Below, piece after piece: positions 1 through 9,162 of a DNA stretch of 35,836 nt. The first letter of the stretch is position 1, and every line of letters begins with the position of its first letter. The translations under genes were made by a program, and so were the position numbers. This DNA comes from Bacteroidetes bacterium UBA2322 (GTDB lineage Bacteria > Bacteroidota > Bacteroidia > Chitinophagales > UBA2359). The notes under the pieces were generated by a model. That model made no database searches, was not told the origin of the DNA, and saw only the letters and a program-made list of their open reading frames with translations. The DNA lies in contig DDVC01000242.1 of the NCBI GenBank assembly GCA_002345145.1, forward strand, positions 1 through 35,836. Direction: 5' to 3'.

Positions 1-3000
1 CGGGTCCACTCCACTGGTAGTTGGCAGCTCCTGCCGGCGAAGCCGTTAACGCTATAATGCCGCCGGTACAAGCGGTGGTATTGCCGCTGATAGTTACCGC
101 AGGCGCCGCACCTACCGACACATCTACCGATTGTGTGGTAGTACAGCCATAAGTGTTGGTAATGGTTACGGAGTAAACGCCTGCCATAGCAGCAGTAGTA
201 TTGGGTCGGGAAATAGTTGCCGTTCCGCTGCTGAATCCGCCCGGTCCGCCCCATTGGTAAGTTGTTCCGCCCGATGCGCTTAGGTTAATGGTTTGACCAG
301 TGCAGTAACTCGTTGCCCCACTAATCGTTCCACTTGGATTAGTATGAACAGTGGTGGTTACGGTGATAACCGAACTACAACCTATGCCCGCACTCACCGT
401 TACAGTATATAATCCCGACATAGAAACATCGGCATTGGGGCGGGTAATGGTGGCGGTTGATGCGCTGAATCCATTTGGTCCGCTCCATTCGTAGTCTGTG
501 CCGCCGGTGGCGGTTAGGCTAAGGGTTTGCCCTTCGCACACATTGGTTACCGTGCCAGTTACCGAAGCCGATAAGGTGGTATTGGGGGTAATGGTGAGGT
601 CAAGTATTTCGGTATGGCAGCCGGTTACATGGGTGTAAATGCCCGATTGGGTGTAGGTTTGCCCGTTTACTGCCCAATAGTAACCCAAACAGATAACTAC
701 CTGCGTAGTATTAGAAGTAGCCGGCAAAATGGTAAGGTCTAAAATTTCGGTATGGCAACCCGATGTAAAATTGTAAATGCCCGATGTGGTGTAGGTTTGC
801 CCGTTTACCGCCCACGTATAACTGCCACAACCGGTAGTGGTAGTGGTATTAGTAGTGGTGGGCGTAACGGTTACCTCTGCACTTGCCGATGCCGTGCAGC
901 CTACTGTGCCGGTTATGGTTACGGTATAATTGCCCGATGTAACAAAAGTGTTTTGAGCAGTATTGGGCGTATTGCCGCCACTCCACGCATAAGCGCTGCC
1001 GCCGCTTGCCGTTAGCGTTACACTACCGCAGCCGGTGGTAGCGCCGCTGATGCTTGCCACAACAGGGTTGTTGATGGTAACGGTAAAGGAGCAGGTGCCC
1101 GTATTACTTGCTGCATCGGTAGCGGTTACGGTTACGGTAGTAGTACCTACCCCAAAACTGCTGCCCGAGGCAGGAACAGCTACAGACGAAGCAGAGCAGT
1201 TATCGGTAGCGTTGGGTATGGCAAAGTTTACTACCGAAGTACAGCCGCTTGCATCGGCAGTTTGCACTATGTTGTTGGGGCAGTTGGCAACAGGCGCTTG
1301 GGTATCGGTTACGGTTACGGTAAACGAACAATTAGCATTGTTATTGGCGGCATCGGCAGCCGTAACGTTTACCGTAGTGGTAGCGCCGGCGCTAAAAATA
1401 CTGCCCGATGCGGGTACGGCAGTAATGTTTGGTGCAACGCTGCAATCGTCTAAAACAAACGGAACGGTAAAGTTCACCACTGCCCCGCAAATGCCCGGGT
1501 CGGAGGGTACGCTTATGTTAGTGGGGCAGGTTATGGTGGGCGGGCGGTTGTCTATTACCTGCACCGTAAAGGAGCAAGTAATGGCGTTGTTGGAAGCCGC
1601 ATCGGTAGCGCTAAGGGTAACCGTAGTAGCGCCAAGGCTAAAAGCTATATTACCACTGCCACTGCCCCGCGGCACATTGCTTACCGTGTTGGGCAGTCCA
1701 TTAGCATTGTTAGTAAAAGCAGCGTGCCAAACGCCGCCGGTGCAGTTATCACTCATCGGGTTAGCTATGGCGTACAAGCCGGTGCAGGAGGGTAGCGGAT
1801 TGGCAGCAGTATATACGGTTTGATTGCCGGGGCAAGTTAAACCGGGCGCTTCGTTGTCATTTACCGTAACCGTAAACGAACAAGACGCCGTATTACCCTG
1901 CTGGTCGGTAGCGGTGAGGGTAGCAGTAGTAGCGCCTATCGGGAAGGTAAGGATGCCACTGCCACTGCCGGCAGATATGCCACTCAGCGGAGCGGGTATG
2001 CCATTGGGGTTGCCGCTAAACGTTGCCCCCCAAGTAGCGCCCGTGCAGTTGTCGGAAAGTACGGTATTGGGTATGGCGTATCCACCCGTACAGTCGCCTG
2101 CGCCGTTGCTTGCTGTGGTAACGGTTTGGTTGGTTGGGCAAGTGAATACGGGCGCTTCGTTGTCTATGAGGGTAATGGTAAAATTGCAGGTGGCGGCGGG
2201 GTTGCCCTGAGCATCTACAGCGCTAAGGGTAACATTGGTTACTCCCCTGTAAATGGTAAGCGCCGCGCTGTTGCTGCCTTCTGCTATGCCGCTAAAGTTG
2301 GCGGGCATACCGTTTGCATTGCCGCTAAATGTTGCGCCCCAGGTAGCGCCCGGACAGTTATCGGCTAAGGGGTTCATAATGGTATAAACGCCTGTGCAAT
2401 CGCCGGCGCCATTGCTACTTGTAGTAACAGTTTGGTTAATAGAGCAGTAGAGCATGGGCGCTTCGTTGTCTATCACTGTAACGGTATAGGAGCAGGGCGT
2501 AGCTGCATTACCACTGGCATCGGTAGCTGTGTAGGTAAGGGTGGTATTGCCTTTTTGCAGCACAATATACTCAATGTTAAAGCCATCGGGCAGGTTGGCA
2601 ATGGCATTAGGATTGCTTACCGGGTTTCCGCTGAATGAAACGCCCCAAGTGCCGCCGGTGCAGTTATCTGCCATCGGGTTGGGCATGGCATAACCGGCGG
2701 TACAGTCTCCCGCTCCGTTATTATCGGTATAAATGGTTTGCGGGGTGGGGCAGGTTACGATGGGGTTTTCGTTATCATTAACGGTTACGGTAAAGGAGCA
2801 GGTGGTAGCATTGTTGCCCTGTGCATCGGTAGCGCTGAGGATTACGGTAGTAGCTCCTTTTTGGAAGGTAACCGTACCGCTTGCGCTGCCGTTGGCTATG
2901 TTGCTAACAGTAGAAGGGTTGCCGTTGGCGTTGCCGCTGAAAGCTGCCCCCCATGTACCGCCCGGGCAGTTATCTGCCATTGGGTTGGGTATGCTGTAAC

Positions 3001-6000
3001 CGCCGGTACAATCGCCCGTACCATTGCTGCTCGTAGTAATGGTTTGTGCTGTGGGGCAAGTGAGGGTGGGGTTTTCGTTATCATTAACGGTTACGGTAAA
3101 GGAGCAGGTAGTGGCATTGTTGCCCTGTGTATCGGTAGCGCTGAGGATTACGGTAGTAGCTCCTTTTTGGAAGGTAATGGCAGAAGAGGGGCTGCCATTA
3201 GCTATGCCGCCCACTGCCGATGGGTTGCCATTGGCATTGCCACTAAAGGCTGCGCTCCAAGTGCCGCCCGGGCAGTTATCTGCCATAGGGTTGGGTATGG
3301 TGTAGCTGCCGGTGCAGTCGCCGGTGCCATTGCTGGTGGTGGTAACGGTTTGTGGAGTGGGGCAAGTGAGGGTGGGCGGTTGGTTATCGGTAATGGCTAC
3401 GTTGAAATTACAGCTTCGGGTATTATTGGCTGCATCGGAGGCAATGTAGGTAACGGTGGTAGAACCTGCATTAAAGGTTTGTGTGCCAACGTAGTTGATG
3501 CCTGTTGCCGCAGAAGCGCCTGTGGTGGCATTGGTCATAACCCAAGTGAGTTTGGTTACGCTGCAATTATCGGAAAACGTGGGGTTGGTAGTGGTGTAAC
3601 TTCGGGTACATACACCAAGGTTAGGTACGGTAGAAACTGAGTTGGGGCAGGTAAGGGAGGGTTGTTGGTTGTCAACAACGGTAACATCTTGGGTACAGGT
3701 GGCAGTTTTACCCGCTGCATCAGTGGCTGTCCAAGTTACCTGAGTTGTACCAACAGGAAAAGAAGATGGAGCGTTGTTAGTAACGGTTAAGCCAGTAATA
3801 GTTTGACCGGCAACCCAGTTGGAGGCAGTTCCGGTTAAAGCAAAATTGTTCAGTGTGCCATTTACCCCGGTAGTTGCAGTAGCGGTGGTTAAACCGGCAT
3901 TGTTTCCACCGGCAATGCCCTGGTTAAATTTGTAGTACTGCACCAAACCCGATTCTGTACCTGTAAGCTCAAAGTTCATAGCGGCGGAGAGCTGTGCAGG
4001 TGTTCGGGCTACATTCCAAACCCTAAATTCATCAAATATGCCATTAAATGCGTCTTGCGCTGTATTGCTTGCATTGCTTCGGGCTCCTATTCTGAATGGG
4101 AAAGTATTGGCGCTTTGGTTAATACTGCCGGATGCCGTATTTGTACCGCCTGCTACCCCATTTTTATAGGTAGTATAGGTATTGCCGGAGCGTACTACAG
4201 CTAAATGTGTCCATACGCCGGTAGTTAAGGTTGCTGTAGAATAGTAAGATACACTATGAGATGCGTCTGCAAAAGCAAATAACAAAGTATTTGACCCACT
4301 GGTAGCTTCCATCCTAAAAGCCGGAGCCCCTACACCCGCTTTATCTTGTGCAAATAAAACCGGATATCCGCTTAATGAAGTGGCATACACCCAAAATTCA
4401 ATGGTAAAATCGCTTGTGCCCAATGCCAAAGCGGTTCTTTCTATGTAGTCGTTGCTACCATCGCATTTAATGGCATTGCCTGAGAGCCCGCAATTATCAC
4501 TTACCGTTGGCGCTGTAAGCGTGGTAGTAGCCGTACAAAGTCCGGGGGCGGCATTGATGGTTACCGGACCGGCACAAGTAATGGCAGGCGGTTCGTTGTC
4601 AGTAACAGTAACAGTGAAACTACAACTTCTGTTGTTATTAGCCGCATCGGTAGCAGTGTAGGTAACGGTGGTAATGCCTTTGTTAAAGGTTTGCGCGCCA
4701 AGATAATTAATGCCTGTTGCAGCCGAAGTACCGGTGGTAACGCCGGTCATAGCCCAAGTGAGTTTGGTTACGCTGCAATTATCAGAAAACGTGGGGTTGG
4801 CAGGCGTGTTATTGGCAGTGCAAACGCCGGAATCGGTATTTACCGAAACAACTGCGGGGCAGGTAAGGGTGGGTTGTTGGTTGTCAGTAACGTTTACAGT
4901 TTGGGCACAGGTAGCTGTATTACCTGCTGCGTCTGTTGCTGTCCATGTTACGGTATTTGAGCCTATTGCATAGGTAGAAGGGGCGTTATTGGTAAAGAGC
5001 GGGAAGGTAAGTCCCGGCACCCAGTTAGAAGTAGCGCCGTTTAATGTAAAACCGGTTAAGGTGCCGTTTTGTCCGGTAGTAGCGTTTAGGGTTGTTATGC
5101 CTGCATTGTTGCCGTTGGCTGTGCCTTGATTGAATTTATAGTAGGCAACCAATCCCGATTCATTACCTATCAACTCTGTACCCATAGAGGCTTGAATTTG
5201 AGTTTGCGTGCGGGCAGTGTTCCATATCCGCACTTCGTCCACCGTTTGCCCTGTTGCGCCAAAGTAACTGCCCACATACAAGTTGCCGGTAGAGCCGGTG
5301 TTGTGTGTGTAGGTTTTGGCATCTGCCACGCCGTTTACATAAAAAATAATTTGCGTTCCGGTTAGTACATAAGCCACATGGGTCCATGTATTGAATGGAA
5401 CGGAAAGCGTAGTTGAGCTAATATCATTAAAAGAACCCCAGAGGTGTGGTCGCATGACCCCGCTAACAGGATAGATGGCACAGGTAAAATTGCCCCATGA
5501 AACAATGTGATGTAAGCTGCTGATGTTGTTAGGAATTTTCACCCAAAACTCCACTGTTCGTACATTGTTTCCGGTAGGAAGCCCTGTTATGGGGGCGGTT
5601 ACTTCTGCCGCGCCGGCATAATGAAGCGCATTGCCCAAACTTCCGGCACAGTTATCGTTTACTGTTGGGTTTGTTAGGGTGGTGGTTCCGGTGCAAAGCC
5701 CGGGCGAAGTGTTGATATTTACCGTACCGGCGCAGGTAATGGTGGGCGGCGTAGTATCGGGCGTAAAAGTAATGTTGATACTTGACGTAGCTGAGCAACC
5801 ATTGCTACGGGTTATGGTTACGGTGTAGGTATTGGCAGCGGTAAAAGTGTTGGCGGCAGTGCTGGGAGTACCGCCGCCGCTCCACGCATACGTACTGCCG
5901 CCGGTGGCAGTTACGTTAATACTGGTGGTGGTACAGGAGAGTGCTGTGGTGCCGGTGTTGTTGGTAATGCCGGGTGTAACCGGCGTGCATACACCCGGTA

Positions 6001-8431
6001 CGGTGGTTACACTATTAGTGGGGCTTACCACCAAATTATCTGTATTGCACATACATCGGGTAAGTACCGTTATGGGGGTGGTTTGGTTGTAGGTAGGCAG
6101 GGTGGTTGTCCAACTGCTTCCGCCATTGGTAGAGTATTGCAAGGTACTTCCGGCGGGGCAGGCGGTAGCAGGCGGGGCTATAACGCCGCCGCTAAGGGCA
6201 CAGCCGGTGCAGGTACTTTGGCTGCTTACCACTACGGGGGGGGCTGCTGCGGTTAAGGTGGGGCAAACTCCTCCTTCATAAGCACCCAAGTCCACTGTCG
6301 TATTTTGTATGCGGGCTGCGCCTATGATATCGGTGGTAATGCCGGAGGGAATGAGGCTGTTATCGCCGGCATTAATGGCGGGGCTGCTGCTTAGCAGGCG
6401 GATGCCGTCATCTGCCGTGCGGTGTATATTATCAGCGCCATCGGGGTCGGCGGCGTTTACAAACACGGGGTTGACATTGCCATTTGCATTTGGGCAGTTG
6501 GTACAACTGCCGTAACCGCCTTGTACTATGGAGTTGTTAACGGTGGGTGTGCCTTGTATTCCTGAGTTATTAGCCCAAATGATACAGTTATTGACAATGG
6601 TGGCGGAAGTAGCATCCATACCGCCTCCGCTTGTGGGAGCTTCGTTATCGGTAAAGGTGCAGTTACTAATGTTTGCAACGCCGGTATGCATACCACCACC
6701 GCTACTGGCTCTGTTTTTAACAAAAGCGCAGTTAGTTACCATGGGGAGAGCGGTAGAAGTGCTTCGTATTCCGGCACCGTTAGCAGCCCCGTTATTAAAG
6801 AAAGTGCAATGACTGATGGTGGGAGAAGAGGAAAGTTCAATAGCTATTCCACCCCCATTACTAGCTCGATTATCAATAAAAGAGCAGTTACTGATGGTAG
6901 GCGATGAATTATTATTTCGTATTCCGCCGCCGTTATCCCCATAATTACGGGTAAAAATGCAGTTACTGATGGCAGGTGCAGACGCACTGATATTATACAT
7001 GCCACCGCCACCTTGTGTGCTTATGGGAGCATCATTACCGGTAAAGGTAACATTGGTAATGGTGGGAGAGGAGGCATGGTTATACATTCCGCCTCCTGAG
7101 TTCCGCTCAATACTTACCCCTTCTACAGATATACTACCGGTATTTTCTGCATTCCCACCGCTTACCGTAAATCCGTCTAATATGGTGGTAGCAGCATCAG
7201 ATACAGAGAGTACTACGTGGTAGGCGTTTTCAGTATTGCCCGTTATGCTTAGTAAGATATTTGTGCCGCTAATTACATCGTCATTATTAAAATCTCCGCT
7301 GAGTATGGTGGGGTTGGCGGTGATGTTTCGGGTGCCGCCGCCGGTGGGGAAACCGCCGTACAAGGCTACCCCATTGGGCAGGTGGAAGGTTACATCGCGG
7401 ACATCGGCGGTGGTTATTTCAAAACCACTATTATATGGTTTTTTGGTTGGCTTGTATGTACCGGCTGCTACATTGATGGTATTGAATACTGCGGAGCAAT
7501 GTGCCAAAGCCAATGCTTCATCTAAGGTTTTAAAGGCGGTAGCCCAAGAATAACCATTTCCGCTGCTGCTAACGGAGGCATCTACATATAGTGTGCTTCC
7601 TACCGAAGCAATAACCGTGTAACCGTAGTTGCTGCCGCCATTGTTTTCGAGGTTTAAGGTACTCATGTCGTGCGCTACCTGTCCATGTGAAGTTACACTT
7701 GCATTGATGTTTGCCAAGGTTCTGTTGCTGGAATACACATAATAACTCACCACACTTGATTCAGGTAGAGCAGGTATGGTAGCGATGCCTAATGTGCCGC
7801 TAAAAGTAGCTTGCACTATGGTAGAAGTAGCATAAGCATCGGTAGTATATCGCACAAAAACGTTTTCGCCCGATGTAAGATTGGCAGAAAGGACGATACT
7901 TATCAACACCGACTGATTGGCGGCAGGCACTGCCAAACATCGGGCAACTGAGGTGATGCTTATAGGATTGTAAGCGGTTTCCAATACCGCCATATACAAA
8001 TTATTGGGAGCAGTTTTGTCTTCTATATTAAAGGTATAGTAGCGTCCGCTAACAGTAGTAGCTAAAGTGCCGGAACTGCCGCCGTTGCTGCTATTGTATA
8101 ACGCAGAGCCGGTACCACCTACGGGTGGTATGACCGTATTAAAAGCTACGGCACTTGTGCCCGATGCGTAAGGTCGCCACACATTGCCCGGATAGCTGCA
8201 AGTTTCCGGAAACTCCCATGTAACGCCGGATGAGTTTTGGGTAGCTTGTATACGCGCCTGACGAAATGCGCCTAAATCGGTAAGGGCGGTGCAGGTAAAC
8301 GGGCTGCCATTGAGGTTGTTGGTGCCTACTGCTCCGGGTTGAGCCATTACTTGGTTTTGGTTGGTAATAACCCAATAAACTATACAGGCAATAAAAGAGC
8401 GCAAATTGGTTTTTAAAATTTGACCTTTCAT
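1..8431 (-). CDS. Giant secreted HYR/LamG/beta-helix surface protein (3' end off the window)
   Basis: Reading the minus strand from the ATG at 8431 gives one frame with no stop down to base 1, about 2,810 codons. Residues 1-31 look like a signal peptide ending VMAQ. Residues about 277-720 form a parallel beta-helix region: it opens YVDAS..GNGYSWATAFKTLDEA, carries repeated 'SPTISNCTF..N.A..GGG' turns and closes with VDLGAYE, as in choice-of-anchor Q proteins. After an Ig-like segment come twelve HYR repeats (about 5760-1065; pattern DN..P.(I/L)TCP....DNC....TVT.TATDA.GN...CSFTVTVTDN). LamG/concanavalin-type domains lie inside HYR 1 (about 5635-5010) and HYR 3 (about 4490-3810). The last ~350 residues are Ig/PKD-like, with two 'W.VNGQTYT.SGIY...GCHTEILDLTI' repeats. 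Function is inferred as a cell-surface adhesin or gliding-related protein. A T9SS C-terminal signal is expected beyond the left edge but not seen. The frame is certain; the start is well supported by the promoter at 8479-8510. Confidence 0.93.
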   Translation of the reverse strand, partial: MKGQILKTNLRSFIACIVYWVITNQNQVMAQPGAVGTNNLNGSPFTCTALTDLGAFRQARIQATQNSSGVTWEFPETCSYPGNVWRPYASGTSAVAFNTVIPPVGGTGSALYNSSNGGSSGTLATTVSGRYYTFNIEDKTAPNNLYMAVLETAYNPISITSVARCLAVPAANQSVLISIVLSANLTSGENVFVRYTTDAYATSTIVQATFSGTLGIATIPALPESSVVSYYVYSSNRTLANINASVTSHGQVAHDMSTLNLENNGGSNYGYTVIASVGSTLYVDASVSSSGNGYSWATAFKTLDEALALAHCSAVFNTINVAAGTYKPTKKPYNSGFEITTADVRDVTFHLPNGVALYGGFPTGGGTRNITANPTILSGDFNNDDVISGTNILLSITGNTENAYHVVLSVSDAATTILDGFTVSGGNAENTGSISVEGVSIERNSGGGMYNHASSPTITNVTFTGNDAPISTQGGGGMYNISASAPAISNCIFTRNYGDNGGGIRNNNSSPTISNCSFIDNRASNGGGIAIELSSSPTISHCTFFNNGAANGAGIRSTSTALPMVTNCAFVKNRASSGGGMHTGVANISNCTFTDNEAPTSGGGMDATSATIVNNCIIWANNSGIQGTPTVNNSIVQGGYGSCTNCPNANGNVNPVFVNAADPDGADNIHRTADDGIRLLSSSPAINAGDNSLIPSGITTDIIGAARIQNTTVDLGAYEGGVCPTLTAAAPPVVVSSQSTCTGCALSGGVIAPPATACPAGSTLQYSTNGGSSWTTTLPTYNQTTPITVLTRCMCNTDNLVVSPTNSVTTVPGVCTPVTPGITNNTGTTALSCTTTSINVTATGGSTYAWSGGGTPSTAANTFTAANTYTVTITRSNGCSATSSINITFTPDTTPPTITCAGTVNINTSPGLCTGTTTLTNPTVNDNCAGSLGNALHYAGAAEVTAPITGLPTGNNVRTVEFWVKIPNNISSLHHIVSWGNFTCAIYPVSGVMRPHLWGSFNDISSTTLSVPFNTWTHVAYVLTGTQIIFYVNGVADAKTYTHNTGSTGNLYVGSYFGATGQTVDEVRIWNTARTQTQIQASMGTELIGNESGLVAYYKFNQGTANGNNAGITTLNATTGQNGTLTGFTLNGATSNWVPGLTFPLFTNNAPSTYAIGSNTVTWTATDAAGNTATCAQTVNVTDNQQPTLTCPAVVSVNTDSGVCTANNTPANPTFSDNCSVTKLTWAMTGVTTGTSAATGINYLGAQTFNKGITTVTYTATDAANNNRSCSFTVTVTDNEPPAITCAGPVTINAAPGLCTATTTLTAPTVSDNCGLSGNAIKCDGSNDYIERTALALGTSDFTIEFWVYATSLSGYPVLFAQDKAGVGAPAFRMEATSGSNTLLFAFADASHSVSYYSTATLTTGVWTHLAVVRSGNTYTTYKNGVAGGTNTASGSINQSANTFPFRIGARSNASNTAQDAFNGIFDEFRVWNVARTPAQLSAAMNFELTGTESGLVQYYKFNQGIAGGNNAGLTTATATTGVNGTLNNFALTGTASNWVAGQTITGLTVTNNAPSSFPVGTTQVTWTATDAAGKTATCTQDVTVVDNQQPSLTCPNSVSTVPNLGVCTRSYTTTNPTFSDNCSVTKLTWVMTNATTGASAATGINYVGTQTFNAGSTTVTYIASDAANNTRSCNFNVAITDNQPPTLTCPTPQTVTTTSNGTGDCTGSYTIPNPMADNCPGGTWSAAFSGNANGNPSAVGGIANGSPSSAITFQKGATTVILSATDTQGNNATTCSFTVTVNDNENPTLTCPTAQTITTSSNGTGDCTGGYSIPNPMADNCPGGTWGAAFSGNANGNPSTVSNIANGSASGTVTFQKGATTVILSATDAQGNNATTCSFTVTVNDNENPIVTCPTPQTIYTDNNGAGDCTAGYAMPNPMADNCTGGTWGVSFSGNPVSNPNAIANLPDGFNIEYIVLQKGNTTLTYTATDASGNAATPCSYTVTVIDNEAPMLYCSINQTVTTSSNGAGDCTGVYTIMNPLADNCPGATWGATFSGNANGMPANFSGIAEGSNSAALTIYRGVTNVTLSAVDAQGNPAATCNFTITLIDNEAPVFTCPTNQTVTTASNGAGDCTGGYAIPNTVLSDNCTGATWGATFSGNPNGIPAPLSGISAGSGSGILTFPIGATTATLTATDQQGNTASCSFTVTVNDNEAPGLTCPGNQTVYTAANPLPSCTGLYAIANPMSDNCTGGVWHAAFTNNANGLPNTVSNVPRGSGSGNIAFSLGATTVTLSATDAASNNAITCSFTVQVIDNRPPTITCPTNISVPSDPGICGAVVNFTVPFVLDDCSVAPNITAVPASGSIFSAGATTTVNVTAADAANNNANCSFTVTVTDTQAPVANCPNNIVQTADASGCTSVVNFAIPNATDNCSASSVAVPASGSSFGVGTTTVTVTATDAASNTGTCSFTVTINNPVVASISGATTGCGSVTLTASGGSAYAWSGGNTPNTAQNTFVTSGNYTVTITGTVGCTASASAEVTVTPTTTNTTTTTGCGSYTWAVNGQTYTTSGIYNFTSGCHTEILDLTILPATSNTTQVVICLGYYWAVNGQTYTQSGIYTHVTGCHTEILDLTITPNTTLSASVTGTVTNVCEGQTLSLTATGGTDYEWSGPNGFSASTATITRPNADVSMSGLYTVTVSAGIGCSSVITVTTTVHTNPSGTISGATSYCTGQTINLSASGGTTYQWGGPGGFSSGTATISRPNTTAAMAGVYSVTITNTYGCTTTQSVDVSVGAAPAVTISGNTTACTGGIIALTASPAGAANYQWSGP

Positions 8432-8478
8432 AAATAAGAGTTGAGTGATATAGGTTGGATAAAATTTGATTTCAATAG

Positions 8479-8510
8479 CAAAGGTAGTTAGGTATTTTAA
8501 AATTGCGCAA
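8479..8510 (-). promoter_or_regulatory. Bacteroidota-type promoter for the giant surface protein
   Basis: On the minus strand, TTG (8510-8508) is followed after 21 bases by TACCTTTG (8486-8479). This fits the Bacteroidota primary sigma pattern TTG-N19-21-TAnnTTTG. It lies about 48 bases upstream of the ATG at 8431 and supports that start. Confidence 0.6.
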
Positions 8511-8722
8511 AAAATGTTTTTTTTGACAAAATTATAGCACATAGACGATACCGCAGCGCCTGTAGCAGCGGTACTTGCACCGCAAATAGGCGCAACAAAC
8601 CGGTTGTCCTATTAACCGGAAAACGTATAATAATAACGTAAGGTTGGAATTAAAATGAACGCCCGATAGGGGCAAAGACTGTGTGTGGTTTAGCTGCACT
8701 TGATAAAATGGGTAATAGATTA

Positions 8723-8853
8723 CGGTGCGCTGCATCTGATAATAAAGGTACGCCTCTGTTCTACCAAGATTGAAGGGCGCTGCCCCTTGTGTGTTACTCA
8801 CTATCACCCATCATAGATTGAGGCATTTAGTTGTGGGGAGGTGCAGCGCACCG
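8723..8853. repeat. 12-bp perfect inverted repeat (CGGTGCGCTGCA / TGCAGCGCACCG)
   Basis: Arms at 8723-8734 and 8842-8853 are exact reverse complements bounding 131 bp. No transposase or coding frame lies between them. It could be the ends of a small non-autonomous element or a long-range stem. Confidence 0.45.
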
Positions 8854-9074
8854 AAATATATCACCCCACCTGTCTGAAATCCTTTTGCGGTAAGCCGTTG
8901 TGCAAGCTCACAACTCCAACCTTGCGTTAATTTACAAAAATGGCAACTCATTAGGCAGTACCAAGTTAAGAGGCTAAAGGGATAATAGTATTTTTTTTGT
9001 ATTTAGTTGCTACCCCGCCATTCAAATTTATGGCGTATTTGCAGGCTAAATTGGTAAGATTTTACGCAAAGAAA

Positions 9075-9113
9075 AACCGCAAAAGACACAAAGGCTTTGC
9101 GAGTTTTGCGGTT
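9075..9113 (-). terminator. Stem-loop, possible terminator of the cytochrome gene
   Basis: AACCGCAAAA and TTTTGCGGTT form a 10-bp perfect stem around a 19-base loop. It lies about 50 bases past the stop of the minus-strand cytochrome gene and is followed on that strand by a short T-rich run. The sequence also resembles scattered intergenic TTTGCG-type repeats, so it may be a repeat rather than a terminator. Confidence 0.4.
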
Positions 9114-9162
9114 AAAGGGATTTAGTTAAGGCTAAGACACAAGGTGAGCAGCAAGCACGTAA

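Larger units (their letters stand above)
8432..9162. other. Gene-free 731-bp stretch with several inverted repeats
   Basis: I find no reading frame here that resembles a protein family. The right part of this stretch lies downstream of the cytochrome gene and the left part upstream of the giant gene. It holds small hairpins (TACCGC/GCGGTA at 8549-8573; CCGGTT/AACCGG at 8600-8619), a 12-bp inverted repeat with arms 119 bp apart (8723-8734 and 8842-8853) and a terminator-like hairpin at 9075-9113. The density of inverted repeats suggests a dispersed intergenic element or structured RNA, but this is inference. Confidence 0.5.

Noticed and set aside
752..7553. Many plus-strand frames of 60-300 codons across the first 7.5 kb
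   Set aside because: They lie opposite the continuous minus-strand frame. Their Val/Thr/Ala- or Gly/Cys-rich compositions are what antisense of Thr/Asn/Gly-rich HYR repeats gives.
8532..8807. 91-residue minus-strand frame
   Set aside because: Odd composition, overlaps inverted repeats and has no family resemblance. More likely non-coding repeat DNA.
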